Positions 49,217-57,948 of a DNA stretch of 64,000 bases are shown here, in pieces; position 1 is the stretch's first letter; every line of letters begins with the position of its first letter. The DNA comes from Chloroflexota bacterium. Lineage in GTDB: Bacteria > Chloroflexota > Dormibacteria > Aeolococcales > Aeolococcaceae. A program made the position numbers and the translations under genes. Location of the stretch: contig VBIQ01000007.1 in NCBI GenBank assembly GCA_005880985.1, positions 310,001 to 374,000 of the forward strand, given 5' to 3'. The notes below the pieces were generated by a model that was given only the letters and a program-made list of their open reading frames with translations, ran no database searches and was not told the origin of the DNA.

Positions 49217-50554
49217 ATGATGCCAAGCGACGGCATGGACGGTGGCCCTCTGCTGCTCGGCCTCGACGCCGGCAGCTCGCGCATCAAGGCGCTGCTCCTC
49301 GATCGAAGCGGTGACGAGGTGGCCGTCTCGGCGGTCGCGACCCCGTTCGTGCACCGTGGCGACGCCGTGGAGACGAGCGCCGGCTCGCTGGTGCGGGCGG
49401 TCGGTGAAGCGCTGCAAACGCACCAGCCGCACCTGCACCGGGTGGTCGCGACCGGAGTCTGCGGCATCGCCGAGAGTGGCGTGCCCCTGGACGCGCACGG
49501 CACCGTGCTGACGCCGGTGATCGCCTGGCACGACCCGCGCGGCGCCAAGGTGGCGGCACGGCTGAGCGAGCGCTTCGGCGACGGCCTCGCGCTGCGCGCC
49601 GGGCAGCGGCCGCGCGCGGTGTCGTCGGCTGCCAAGCTCGGCTGGCTGGTCGAGCATGGTTGCCGCGGGGTGCGTGCCTGGCTGGGTGTTCCCGAGCTGA
49701 TCGCCTGGAGGCTCTGCGGACGGGTGGCAAGCGAGCACTCGCTCGCCAGTCGCACCGGCTGGTACGACGTCATCGCCCACCGCTGGATGCCCGAGGTGGC
49801 CGCCGCCACCGGCATGCCGGCCGCCGGCCTGCCGGCGGTGGTGGCGGCGGGCACCGCGCTGGGAGGCGTCGACGGCAGCGGCGCCGCCTGGTCGGGCCTG
49901 CCACCCGGGACTTCCGTCACCCTGGCGGGACACGACCATCTCGCTGGAGCCGGCGGTGCCGGTGTTGCCGCGACCGACATGATCGACTCCACCGGAAGCG
50001 CCGAGGTGATCCTGAGCCATCGACCGACTGTTCCCGACGTGGCCCGCGCCATCGCTGCGGGGGTTGCCGTGTCCGTCCGCCCGGGTGGGCGCGAGTGGGC
50101 GCTGCTCGCCAGCGCGGCGCGCGCCGGCATGCATCTGCAGCGGGCGGCGCACCGCCTCGGCCGAGCCCCGGCCGAGCTCGACCGGCTGGCCGATGCCCAG
50201 CCGCCCGCCGGCGAGCGTGACCCGGAGGACCCGGAGCGGGTGATCGGCAGGATCGACCCCTGCGAGCCCGGCGCGGCGTGGGCGGAGCTGCTCGACGCGC
50301 TGGCGGCCAGGACCGCCGACGCGACCCGCCGGCTCCTGGAGGTGGCCGGTCCACACGACCGGCTGGTGGTCATCGGCGGCGGTGCCCGCAGCGACCCCTG
50401 GCTGCGGGCGAAGGTCAGGCGCGCGCCGGTGCCACTGGCGCGGACCAGGAGCGCGGAGGCCGCCGCCCGCGGAGCGGCCGCGACCGCGGGGGTCGCCGCC
50501 GGCTGGTGGCCGGGCATCACCAACGCCCCGCCGCCCGGCACGGAGCCGGTCTGA
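49217..50554 (+). CDS. FGGY-family carbohydrate kinase
   Basis: 445 residues. Actin-like ATPase fold sugar kinase: LLLGLDAGSSRIKALLLDRSGDEV (phosphate 1), TGVCGIAESGVPLD, PVIAWHDPRGAKV, AGHDHLAGAGGAGV with the catalytic Asp, and the C-terminal nucleotide site VVIGGGARSDPWLRAKV. D-E-V and HDPR patterns are near gluconate and xylulose kinases, but the substrate is not readable. Start ATG 49217 (49220 and 49235 also possible). The glycosyltransferase gene begins directly after the stop, so these genes may be co-transcribed. Confidence 0.85.
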   Translation: MMPSDGMDGGPLLLGLDAGSSRIKALLLDRSGDEVAVSAVATPFVHRGDAVETSAGSLVRAVGEALQTHQPHLHRVVATGVCGIAESGVPLDAHGTVLTPVIAWHDPRGAKVAARLSERFGDGLALRAGQRPRAVSSAAKLGWLVEHGCRGVRAWLGVPELIAWRLCGRVASEHSLASRTGWYDVIAHRWMPEVAAATGMPAAGLPAVVAAGTALGGVDGSGAAWSGLPPGTSVTLAGHDHLAGAGGAGVAATDMIDSTGSAEVILSHRPTVPDVARAIAAGVAVSVRPGGREWALLASAARAGMHLQRAAHRLGRAPAELDRLADAQPPAGERDPEDPERVIGRIDPCEPGAAWAELLDALAARTADATRRLLEVAGPHDRLVVIGGGARSDPWLRAKVRRAPVPLARTRSAEAAARGAAATAGVAAGWWPGITNAPPPGTEPV

Positions 50555-52099
50555 ATGCGGGCGACCCTTCCGGCGGCGTCGGTGGCGACCGGGGAGCGCC
50601 CGGGCGCGAGCGCTCGCGGCGGCGTGTTCGCGCCGGCCCGGGTGGCGGTCGCCGCGGCGGTGCTCGCCATCGCCGGCATCGCCGTGGCGCTGCGCTTCGC
50701 CGCGCTCGGCTCCCAGCCGGGCGGCCTCTACCCGGACGAGGCCGCCGAGGGCTGGGACGCCCTGCGATTGCTCCACCAACCCGGCTTCCATCCCCTCTTC
50801 TTCGCCGGCGACGGGGGCCGCGAGCCGGTCTTCGCCTACCTGGCGGCGGCGGCGTTCCGAGTCGCCGGACCGTCGGTGACGGTGCTTCGCGGAGTTGCCG
50901 CGGCCCTGGGGGTCGCCGGGGTGGTGGCGATCCTCTGGGCGCTGTGGCGCTTCGGGCGCGGCGTCGCCCTGGCCGGGGGCGCCTGGGCCGCGGGATCACT
51001 CTGGCTGGTCGCCGTGGCCCGCGACGGCATGCGGGTGGTGCTGGTGCCGCTGATCGGCGCCCTCGCGCTCGGGGCCCTGGTGCGCTGGGCCGAGCGTCCC
51101 GGAGTCCTCCGAGCGGTGGCCGCGGGCCTGGCTGTCGGACTCGGCCTCTGGGGCTACCAGCCGCTCAAGCTGCTGCCGCTGCTGGTGGCCGGGTGGCTGC
51201 TGGCGCTTCACCGCCTCGACCGCGCCGCGTTCGAGCGGCTGCGGCACGGTCTGCCCGCGGCGGCGGTCGCCTACGCTGCCGTGGCCGCCCCGATGCTGAT
51301 CTACGCCGCGCTCAGCCCCGCCACCTACTTCGGCCGGGCCGCGTCGGTGACACCGCTGGGCACCGGCTCGGCGAACGCCGTCGACCACACCCTGCGCACC
51401 GTCGGGATGTTCTGCTGCGTCGGTGATCCCAACGGGCGGCACGACGTCGCCACCCTACCCCTGCTCGGAGTGCCGCTCACCCTGCTCGCCGTGCTCGGCG
51501 GGCTGCGCGCCTGGCGCCGGCGCCGCGACCCCGGCCACCTGCTCCTGCTGCTCGGCATCCCGGTCTTCCTGCTGCCCCCGCTGCTCAGTCTCGAGGGCGG
51601 GGCCCCGCACTTCCTGCGCAGCCTCGGGCTCGCCCCCTTCGTGGCCGGGTTGGTGGGCCTGGGCTGCGCCGAGGTGGTCGCCGCCGCCCGGGCCCGCCGG
51701 CCGGCCGGCCCCAGGCCGCAGGCGCTCGCGACGGCGGCGCTGGCGACGCTGTTGCTGGCGATGGCCGCCGGCAGCGGACGCGCGTACCTGGCGCGACCGG
51801 CGGCCGAGCGCTACCTGCCCTACGCGGGACCCGTCGTCCAGCTCGCTGCCGCGGCACATCCGAACTCGGTGGCGCTCATCGACGGGTACCAGGGAATGGT
51901 GGTGCGCTTCCTCGACGCCGAGCGCATGCCCCGACTGGCGATTCCGGGGGCGAGGGTCGACCCGCCTCTGGGGTGGACGGTGCTCGCCCTGAATCGCGAC
52001 GACCTGCGGCGATCGCTGGGAGCCGCGGCGGCGTCTCGGGCCCAGGTGGCCGCGCGCGATCCCCGGGGACGGCCGTCGGTCTGGGAGGTCGAGCGGTGA
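50555..52099 (+). CDS. Membrane glycosyltransferase (ArnT/PMT-like GT39)
   Basis: 514 residues with about ten hydrophobic segments. GT-C topology: first helix VAVAAAVLAIAGIAVALRFAAL, then PGGLYPDEAAEGWDALRLL, whose D-E is the expected catalytic acidic pair in the first outer loop, and GREPVFAYLAAAAFRVAG. The C-terminal soluble part ends VWEVER. Such enzymes transfer sugars from polyprenyl-phosphate donors to proteins or glycans at the outer membrane face. The start is immediately after the kinase stop (TGA ATG), and its end shares GTGA with the next gene. Confidence 0.85.
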   Translation: MRATLPAASVATGERPGASARGGVFAPARVAVAAAVLAIAGIAVALRFAALGSQPGGLYPDEAAEGWDALRLLHQPGFHPLFFAGDGGREPVFAYLAAAAFRVAGPSVTVLRGVAAALGVAGVVAILWALWRFGRGVALAGGAWAAGSLWLVAVARDGMRVVLVPLIGALALGALVRWAERPGVLRAVAAGLAVGLGLWGYQPLKLLPLLVAGWLLALHRLDRAAFERLRHGLPAAAVAYAAVAAPMLIYAALSPATYFGRAASVTPLGTGSANAVDHTLRTVGMFCCVGDPNGRHDVATLPLLGVPLTLLAVLGGLRAWRRRRDPGHLLLLLGIPVFLLPPLLSLEGGAPHFLRSLGLAPFVAGLVGLGCAEVVAAARARRPAGPRPQALATAALATLLLAMAAGSGRAYLARPAAERYLPYAGPVVQLAAAAHPNSVALIDGYQGMVVRFLDAERMPRLAIPGARVDPPLGWTVLALNRDDLRRSLGAAAASRAQVAARDPRGRPSVWEVER

Positions 52100-53589
52100 G
52101 CGCGCTGGCGGTCCGCACCCCGGCACCGCCGTCCGGTCGCGCCCTGCTCCGGCGGCCGGCTCGCCTCGGATATCCGCACGCACTGCTGGCGCTGACGGTG
52201 CTCGCCGCCGGGCTGCGGATGGCCCGCCTCGGCGCGACCCCTCTCTGGCGGGATGAGGCGTTCACCGGCGTGCTGTCGCAACGGTCGTGGCGGGAGATGC
52301 TCAGCGCCGTCGGCCACGACAGCGCCCCGCCCCTCTGGTACCTGCTCAGCCACCTGACGGCCGCGGTCGTGGCCGGTCCCGCGGGGCTGCGGTTGCCCGC
52401 GGCGCTGGCCGGGATCGCGGCGGTGCCGCTGGCGGCGGCGCTGGGGCGGCGCCTCGGCGGCGACCTGGCGGGACTGTGCAGCGCGGCGGTGGTCGCCTTC
52501 GGTCCCGCCTTCGTCCTCGTCTCGCGTGACGCCCGCATGTACTCGCTCGCGGGGACCCTGGTGCTGGCGATGGTGCTGGCGCTGTGGCGGGCCCTCGAGC
52601 AGCCCACCCGCGGCCGCCTGGGGCTGTTCGCGCTCAGCGTCTGCCTCTGCCTCGGCACCCAGTACTTCGCCGCCCTGGCCGTGATCGCCGCCCTGGCGGC
52701 AGCGGCGCTCCTCGGCGCCGGAACCCGGCGGATCCTGCTTGCGGTGGCGGCGGCGGCCATCGGCACCCTTCCGGTGCTGGGGTGGCTGGCGATGTCGCCG
52801 GGCCAGCTGGCGCACGCCGGAAGTCCGTTCTGGGTGGAGTCCTCCCACCCCGGGATGCTCTGGTCGGTGGTGGTGCAGTTCGCCGGCGGACCGGCGATCG
52901 ATGCGGGCAACCCCTGGCACCTCCAGCTCGGATCGCTCCAGGTGATCTCGTTCTCGGCGCTGGTCGGAGGTGGGCTCGCCCTGCTCGCCGCCCTGGTGAC
53001 CGGCCGCCACCGCAGGCTGCCGCTGCAGCGCCGCGGCATCGCCTTCCTCGGCGCCTGCGGGTTCGGCGGCGTCGCCCTGCTGCTGGCGCTCAGCGTGGTG
53101 CGGCCGCTCTTCGAGGCGAAGTACGCGTCGGTGCTCTGGGATCCGGTCGCTCCCGTCGCCGGCTGCGGCCTCGCCTGCATGCCACGCCTTTTGCGGCCTC
53201 TGGCGCCGCTGTCGCTGACGGCGCTGGCCGTTGCCTCGTCGCTGCTCACGGTCGGCGTCACCCGTCCCGATGCCGCCGCCCTCGCCGGGACGCTGTCCGG
53301 TGCCGGCAGCCCACACCGGCTTCTGGTCAGCGATCCGGCCGACTACCTGCCCCTGCTCTATGCCCGCGGGGCGGAGGTGCACGTGCTCGCCGGCTCGGTC
53401 CCCTGGTGGTGGGGGGTTGCCGCCTATCCCCCGGGCGCGATCTGGTCGCGACTACCTCCGGGGGTGCGCGACGTGGAGGTGGTGGCAACCCGCGACTCGA
53501 TGCCGCGGCTGGGTGGCCGGCTGCGGCCGGTCGAGCAGCGCTGCGCCGCCGAGGGGGTGTGCGCCTGGCGCTACCGGGAGGCCGGCTGA
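52096..53589 (+). CDS. Membrane glycosyltransferase, second GT39-type
   Basis: 497 residues from GTG 52096 (GTGA overlap). Many hydrophobic helices, with GATPLWRDEAFTGVLSQRSW as the GT-C first-loop D-E motif, and AMSPGQLAHAGSPFWVESSHPGML and the Arg/Tyr segment SRDARMYSL typical of this family (mannosyltransferase-like). The C-terminal soluble domain has two Cys (RCAAEGVCAW). It forms a pair with the preceding GT-C gene; the pair may be heteromeric or sequential in glycolipid or protein glycosylation. Confidence 0.84.
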   Translation: MSALAVRTPAPPSGRALLRRPARLGYPHALLALTVLAAGLRMARLGATPLWRDEAFTGVLSQRSWREMLSAVGHDSAPPLWYLLSHLTAAVVAGPAGLRLPAALAGIAAVPLAAALGRRLGGDLAGLCSAAVVAFGPAFVLVSRDARMYSLAGTLVLAMVLALWRALEQPTRGRLGLFALSVCLCLGTQYFAALAVIAALAAAALLGAGTRRILLAVAAAAIGTLPVLGWLAMSPGQLAHAGSPFWVESSHPGMLWSVVVQFAGGPAIDAGNPWHLQLGSLQVISFSALVGGGLALLAALVTGRHRRLPLQRRGIAFLGACGFGGVALLLALSVVRPLFEAKYASVLWDPVAPVAGCGLACMPRLLRPLAPLSLTALAVASSLLTVGVTRPDAAALAGTLSGAGSPHRLLVSDPADYLPLLYARGAEVHVLAGSVPWWWGVAAYPPGAIWSRLPPGVRDVEVVATRDSMPRLGGRLRPVEQRCAAEGVCAWRYREAG

Positions 53590-53623
53590 CCGGCGCAGGT
53601 CGCTGGGCGCACCGCGCGATCGC

Positions 53624-54145
53624 CTAGCGGCGATGCGGCGCGGTGGTCTCGGCAGCGCGGGCGGCCTCGCCCCGCAGCGTCGCCGCGCCACCCAGACGGC
53701 GCACCGCCGCCAGCACGTCGGCGGCGTGACGCTGCGGGTTGACCGACGGCCAGACCTCGGCGATCCGCCCCTCGGGGTCGACCAGGAACGACACGCGCTT
53801 GGCGACGGGAAGGATGCCGAGCATGCGGGGCACCCCGTATGCCCTGGCGATCGCGTGATCGCGGTCGGCGGCAAGGGGAAAGCGCAGGTCGTACCTCTGC
53901 TGGAACTGGCGGTGCGAATCGCTGGAGTCGAAGCTCACCCCGATCACCTCGGCACCGCACTCCTCGAGGTCGTCGATGCTGCGGTTGAGCGAGCAGGCCT
54001 CGACGGTGCACCCGGGGGTGTTGTCCTTGGGATAGAAGTAGACGAGCACGAAGCGTCCCCGCAACTCGGAGAGCCGGACGATGCTCCCGTCGGGACGGCG
54101 AGCCTCGAAGTCGGGTGCCGGGGTACCGGGCGGCAGCAGAGCCAT
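53624..54145 (-). CDS. bcp: Peroxiredoxin, Bcp/PrxQ type
   Basis: 173 residues. Thiol peroxidase: GTPAPDFEARRPDGSIVRLSELRGRFVLVYFYPKDNTPGCTVEACSLN has the peroxidatic Cys in TPGCT and a resolving Cys five residues on, the 2-Cys PrxQ arrangement. AKRVSFLVDPEGRI gives the conserved cis-Pro region. The C-terminal tail is Ala-rich. GGAAGGGAG lies before the ATG. It is convergent to the glycosyltransferase gene. Confidence 0.94.
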   Translation of the reverse strand: MALLPPGTPAPDFEARRPDGSIVRLSELRGRFVLVYFYPKDNTPGCTVEACSLNRSIDDLEECGAEVIGVSFDSSDSHRQFQQRYDLRFPLAADRDHAIARAYGVPRMLGILPVAKRVSFLVDPEGRIAEVWPSVNPQRHAADVLAAVRRLGGAATLRGEAARAAETTAPHRR

Positions 54146-54202
54146 GGCTGGTCTCCCTTCCTGTCAGCGCCTGGGGGTGCGCAGCGGTGATGGTACCGCC
54201 TT

Positions 54203-54934
54203 TCAGGCGACGATCTCGCCGCGCAGCCCGCGGCGGTCGCGCTGCACCGATCCCTCGGGCAACCGCATCTCCTCGCCGCCGGATAGTCGCCGTGCCGTCC
54301 ACAGCAGTGCGTAGGCATCCACGGCGTCGCCGCCCACCCCACCGGCCACGCCGTCGAGGCGCTCGAGGATGTCGGGAAAGTGCGGCCGGAGCAAGCCGAG
54401 CCGCTCCGTCCGCCCCGCCGGCCCGCGCTTGTGGTGGCGAAGCCCCCGACCTCGCGCCAGCAGCGCAAAGCTCACCTCGGGGTGACCCTCCACCAGCCGG
54501 TCCTGCAGACCGGGAGTCACGCGACGGTCGACGGCCGCGATCCTGGGAAGGATGGCGGCGAGCTGCCGCGAGCAGGCCCTGCCCTCGACCTCGCGCCCAA
54601 TTGCGGCCGCTCGTGACCATATCTCTGCCGCCGAGTCCGCGGTCACCGCGCCGAGCAGAGACCGCAGCGGAGCCGGGAACACGCTGCTCGCCCGTGGCCG
54701 TCCCAGCAGCCGCCGAGCGGCAAGGTCGGCCTGCCGGCTTCCACGATCCGGCAGGCCGATGGGGACGTCGATCACGATGATGCCGATGTCCGCGCGCGCG
54801 AGCAGGCGAGCCGGGTCGTGGCCGGCGAATCGCTCGACCCGGGTGCTGCCGTCGGGATGGAGGATGGCGGCGATCCAGCCGCCCGGGCAGCCGTCCACTC
54901 CCGCCAGGGCGGGTCGCGCGCCGCTCGCCGACAT
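54203..54934 (-). CDS. DUF429 protein (predicted RNase H-like nuclease)
   Basis: About 243 residues from ATG 54934 (ATG 54952 possible). AGVDGCPGGWIAAI, IIVIDVPIGLP, AARRLLGRPRASSVFPAP and the C-terminal DAVDAYALLWTARRL are the marks of DUF429, predicted RNase H-like nucleases with catalytic acids in GVDG, DVP and the DA-x-DA motif. Function unproven. It is followed downstream by bcp with a 57-bp gap and its own SD there. Confidence 0.85.
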   Translation of the reverse strand: MSASGARPALAGVDGCPGGWIAAILHPDGSTRVERFAGHDPARLLARADIGIIVIDVPIGLPDRGSRQADLAARRLLGRPRASSVFPAPLRSLLGAVTADSAAEIWSRAAAIGREVEGRACSRQLAAILPRIAAVDRRVTPGLQDRLVEGHPEVSFALLARGRGLRHHKRGPAGRTERLGLLRPHFPDILERLDGVAGGVGGDAVDAYALLWTARRLSGGEEMRLPEGSVQRDRRGLRGEIVA

Positions 54935-54952
54935 CACGCGCCCCGGCAGCAT

Positions 54953-55187
54953 GGAGAGGTCGCCGGCGACGGCACGCGCACCGAAGGACCACCGGCGGCG
55001 CCGTCGGCGATGCTGATAGCCGCTGCGTCACCAAAGGATCGCCGGCGAGTCGTCGGATTGCTCCGCGACGGCAGCGTCGCCACCGCGAATGCCCGGCTGC
55101 GGGTAGCCAAACCGGCGCGATTCGGCGAGAATCCAGTAGCCGTCGGCGGGTAGGGGGCCTGCCGGGTCACATGTTGGGGGGCGTGGA
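54953..55187. other. Intergenic region without a convincing gene
   Basis: 235 bases between DUF429 and the helical protein. It holds a possible 47-codon frame (55010-55153, plus) of arginine-rich, non-protein-like composition and several GC inverted repeats. I looked for c-di-GMP, SAM and cobalamin riboswitch cores and saw none. A promoter for the 55188 gene is expected here but not recognised. Confidence 0.4.
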
Positions 55188-55574
55188 TTGGCAAACTCGC
55201 ATCGTCGACGCTCCGCGGATGCTCGTCCACTGCCGTCCGAGGACGCGTTTCACCGCGTCCGGGGCGAGGACCCGCTGGACGCCGCCGGGCTGGAGGCGGT
55301 GCAGCTCTGGATCGATGCCTATCAGGACATGGTTGCGTTCGAGCAGTACCTGCTTCACCACGCGCGCCGGCGGCTGGCGACGCTGCGCTCCGAGCCGGCC
55401 CGCCGGCACCTCCAGGAGGTCGACATCACCCTGCTGGAGATCCGTCACGACCGGATCCGCCGCCGGTTGGAGCTCTGGCAGCAGCGGGCACGCGAGCTGC
55501 AGGAGCGCGCGCAGCCTTCCCTGATCTCGGTTGCACCAGAGGAAGGGCGGAAGCCGCACAGGCAGGCCGGCTAG
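55188..55574 (+). CDS. Small helical protein, paralogue of 57385-57711
   Basis: 128 residues from a TTG preceded by GGGGGG at seven bases. Predicted all-helical: AGLEAVQLWIDAYQDMVAFEQYLLHHARRRLATLRSEPARRHLQEVDITLLEIRHDRIRRRLELWQQR. The central EA-x4-W-x2-Y-x-D/G ... L ... EPARR-x-LQ pattern recurs in the protein at 57385-57711, so the two are homologues. No database family recognised. It may be an adaptor or sensor of the signalling block around it. Confidence 0.55.
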   Translation: MANSHRRRSADARPLPSEDAFHRVRGEDPLDAAGLEAVQLWIDAYQDMVAFEQYLLHHARRRLATLRSEPARRHLQEVDITLLEIRHDRIRRRLELWQQRARELQERAQPSLISVAPEEGRKPHRQAG

Positions 55575-55619
55575 ACCGCGGCCGTCGGCACCGCGCAGGT
55601 CAGCCGGATGCTGACGACA

Positions 55620-55922
55620 CTACGACGGTCGCTCCTCGAGAGCGAGGACCATGGCGCCCAGCGCTCGCTCCACCGCGCGCAGACCGGTGATGGTCTCGGC
55701 GAGAAGCGCTTCCGCCTCGCCGGCGCGACCGAAGCGCAACAGTCCGTGCGCATTGTGATTCGCCGTCTCCAGCGACCGCATCGCCGAGAGGCATTCCTGC
55801 AGCCACCCTCGAGAATCGTGCGCTGAGGAGGCTGGCGCCGGCTCGCCGTCCCGGTCCACCAGCGCCGGCGACGCGGGCTCAACGGTCGAACCCGCCAGGC
55901 GAGGGCTGCTGGATGGGGTCAT
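55620..55922 (-). CDS. Small helical protein downstream of response regulator
   Basis: 100 residues from ATG 55922, 23 bases after the response-regulator stop. After a Ser/Pro-rich N terminus, the C-terminal 60 residues are helical: SRGWLQECLSAMRSLETANHNAHGLLRFGRAGEAEALLAETITGLRAVERALGAMVLALEE. No family recognised; size and helical style resemble the other small helical proteins of the block. Co-transcription with the response regulator is probable. Confidence 0.5.
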   Translation of the reverse strand: MTPSSSPRLAGSTVEPASPALVDRDGEPAPASSAHDSRGWLQECLSAMRSLETANHNAHGLLRFGRAGEAEALLAETITGLRAVERALGAMVLALEERPS

Positions 55923-55945
55923 GCGGTGCGCCGATCGTCGCCGGG

Positions 55946-56410
55946 CTAGCGAGGTGGATTCGTCGCGGCCCGGCGGGAGCGGCGACCGACCAGCTCGCGG
56001 TCCACCAGCGTGGACAGAGAACCGAGCACCGCGTCGTCGGGGCTGCCCTCGATGACACAGCCATGCGCACCCAGGCGCCGTGAGAGTCGGTCGGCGGCCG
56101 CGGCCGCATCGACGGTGGCAACCATGACGACGGCGGCCTGCGGCGCGCGTGCGCGCAGGGCGGGGATCGTCTCGAGACCGGACATCACCGGCATCGACGC
56201 GTCGAGCATGACCACGTCGGGCTGACATGCCGTGGCGAGATGCACCGCGTCGGTCCCGTCGGTGGCCTCGGCGACGACCTTGAACTCGCGGGCGAGTCGA
56301 AGCACTCGCCGCAGCCAGGCAGCGCACCTGGGCTCGGCCGCGATCAGCACCGTTGCGGGGCGTTCGCGCCGCCCGGCCGCCGAGGAGCGTAGGGAGCCTA
56401 CCAATTCCAT
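55946..56410 (-). CDS. Single-domain response regulator (receiver)
   Basis: 154 residues. CheY-like receiver: ATVLIAAEPRCAAWLRRVLRLAREFKVVAEATDGTDAVHLATACQPDVVMLDASMPVMSGLETI, with phosphoacceptor Asp in VVMLDAS, then VVMVATVDAAA (switch Thr). The usual acidic pair after strand 1 is AEP, with only one acidic residue, so phosphorylation may be weaker. There is no DNA-binding domain after residue ~130. ATG 56410 lies at the start of the domain; the longer frame to 56581 would overlap the upstream regulatory region. Confidence 0.8.
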   Translation of the reverse strand: MELVGSLRSSAAGRRERPATVLIAAEPRCAAWLRRVLRLAREFKVVAEATDGTDAVHLATACQPDVVMLDASMPVMSGLETIPALRARAPQAAVVMVATVDAAAAADRLSRRLGAHGCVIEGSPDDAVLGSLSTLVDRELVGRRSRRAATNPPR

Positions 56411-56423
56411 TTGATGCGATTGC

Positions 56424-56449
56424 CCACTACCACTAGCCACTACCACTAG
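56424..56449. repeat. Tandem 13-bp direct repeat
   Basis: Two exact copies of CCACTACCACTAG lie end to end, 14 bases before the response-regulator ATG (minus), inside the AT-richest stretch of the window. TATACT on the minus strand (56453-56448) sits at the distal edge. The repeat is in the right place to control the divergent response-regulator and zinc-finger genes. Confidence 0.6.
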
Positions 56450-56462
56450 TATACAGCCGAGC

Positions 56463-56491
56463 TTGGTTGATAGCTTACACCCTGGCATACT
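56463..56491 (+). promoter_or_regulatory. Candidate promoter for the zinc-finger protein gene
   Basis: TTGGTT (56463-56468), a 17-base spacer and CATACT (56486-56491) form a reasonable sigma-70-type promoter about 70 bases before the ATG at 56560, in a locally AT-rich region. Confidence 0.4.
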
Positions 56492-56559
56492 GCGAGCCAC
56501 CGTCAGCGCTGGCATGAAAGGGGGCCATCCGCCTGACGGTTCGGAGGCGTGACTCTTCA

Positions 56560-57393
56560 ATGACGTCGGGCATGGGGACACCTGACAGGAACTCGACTGC
56601 CCACCCGGAGCCGGTCGCGACCTGGTCTGCCGGCCCGGGCGCTGCCGATTGCCGGGATCTCCGGTGGCGACTGCTGGCGCGCTGTGAGGGGGTGCGCATG
56701 CCGCTTCGCGAAGCGATGGAGCTCGCCCATCACCTGGAGATCTGCGCGGAGTGCGATCGCAACAAGGACAACGTCACATTTCTCCGGAGGTGCTGCCGCC
56801 TCCATCCCTGGCTGGACGGATTTCGCCGCGGGGCGCTGCCGGCCTCCGCTCACGCGACCGTGCGCGCCCATCTCGAGGAGTGCCGCAGCTGCCGGCAGGC
56901 AGTGGCGGGCTCCTCGGTTGACCTCGCCGGCCGGCCCCAGCCGCTGAGCCGGGCGATCGGCGCCACCATCCCCGAGCCGTCGGCGGCGCCCGCCCGCCGC
57001 TCCGCCCTGGTCGGCGGTGCGGTGTGCGCCGCGCTCACCGCGGGCGTCCTGTGGCTGACCAGCGAGGCCACCGGCTCGTCGCGGCCCACACCTCCCCCAC
57101 CATCGCCCTCGGTCACCCCTCGGGCGGGAGCCGCCCTCCCGTCCTCGACCGTGGTCACGCCGTCCCAGGCCGCCTCCCCGCTGCCGAGCGCATCCCTGGC
57201 GCCGGCCGGCGGCGCTGCACCAGTGGCCCACGCCCGGCCCGCCGCCGCGCGGCCGCCGGCACCGGCCGCTGCGACCGCACCTGTGGCACCGCCTCCGGCG
57301 CCGGCTCGCTCCCCGTCCCCGACTCCCCAGCCCACGCCGCCGCCGCTCATCCCCCCGCTGCCGAGGCCGCCGGGGGTGATGGTCCTACGCTGA
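56560..57393 (+). CDS. Zinc-finger membrane protein, paralogue of 48282-49115
   Basis: 277 residues. Same plan as the 48282 gene: RDLRWRLLARCEGVRM, HHLEICAECDRNKDNVTFLRRCCRLHPWLDG, VRAHLEECRSCRQA (two Cys/His clusters), a membrane helix (ALVGGAVCAALTAGVLWLTSEA), and a Pro/Ala/Ser-rich tail. Shared details (LLAR-x-EG, the H-x3-C-x2-C ... FLRRCC-x-HP spacing, and VR-H followed by C-x2-CR) show recent common origin. Context: response regulator divergent, EAL phosphodiesterase downstream. It may be an anti-sigma-like or redox-sensing membrane regulator. Confidence 0.82.
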   Translation: MTSGMGTPDRNSTAHPEPVATWSAGPGAADCRDLRWRLLARCEGVRMPLREAMELAHHLEICAECDRNKDNVTFLRRCCRLHPWLDGFRRGALPASAHATVRAHLEECRSCRQAVAGSSVDLAGRPQPLSRAIGATIPEPSAAPARRSALVGGAVCAALTAGVLWLTSEATGSSRPTPPPPSPSVTPRAGAALPSSTVVTPSQAASPLPSASLAPAGGAAPVAHARPAAARPPAPAAATAPVAPPPAPARSPSPTPQPTPPPLIPPLPRPPGVMVLR

Positions 57394-57711
57394 GAGTCCG
57401 TCCAGGATTCGCCGCCAGGCATCGCAGCGCTCCCGGAAGTGGCCGGCAGCCTCGGTCAACGCAGCGACGTGGCTGCGCTGCAGGTATCGGCGAGCCGGTT
57501 CCTGAAGGTCGCGCATGTGGTCGAGGGTGACATCGAGCGAGCGCTCGGTGACCCGCAGCAGGCCCATGTAGATCCGCAACCAGTACTCGGCCTCTGCCGC
57601 GTCGGGCTGCGCCGGCTCCTCGGCGCGCAGGCAGTCGGCGTCCCGGAGACCGGGCACCGACTCGACCGACACCGACCACATGGTATCCGCGGCAAGGAGA
57701 GGCGACGCCAT
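57385..57711 (-). CDS. Small helical protein, paralogue of 55188-55574
   Basis: 108 residues from ATG 57711 (TTG 57723 or an internal ATG also possible). EAEYWLRIYMGLLRVTERSLDVTLDHMRDLQEPARRYLQRSHVAALTEAAGHFRERCDAWRRIL repeats the pattern of the 55188 protein (EPARR-x-LQ). It overlaps the 3' end of the zinc-finger gene by nine bases, convergently. Function unknown. Confidence 0.55.
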   Translation of the reverse strand: MASPLLAADTMWSVSVESVPGLRDADCLRAEEPAQPDAAEAEYWLRIYMGLLRVTERSLDVTLDHMRDLQEPARRYLQRSHVAALTEAAGHFRERCDAWRRILDGLSA

Positions 57712-57948
57712 CGCTGCGAGCAACCTATACCCGCCGGATCCGGTGAGCTCTGCATGCCAATCGCATCGTGATGCCGCCGTTGTCCGTTGTCAGGTGCGCG
57801 TTTACCGCACTTCACAGCCCGCACCGCCTCGTCGACATCGAAACATCTGATGCCGTGTGGCGAAGCCGTGACGTCCCGGTGACTGGGAAGTTTCTGACCG
57901 ATGGCGCCGTAACATCGAGCGCGCGCGCTGAGCATCTGGAGATCATCG

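Noticed and set aside
49217-49235. GTG or ATG alternatives further upstream for the FGGY kinase (frame open from 49118)
   Set aside because: The extension is Arg/Ser/Pro-rich and lies over the divergent zinc-finger gene's start region; the sugar-kinase fold begins at about residue 9 of the 49217 start.
54953-55187. Possible riboswitch or small gene upstream of 55188
   Set aside because: No match by eye to c-di-GMP, SAM, cobalamin or ydaO cores; the 47-codon frame is arginine-rich and not protein-like.
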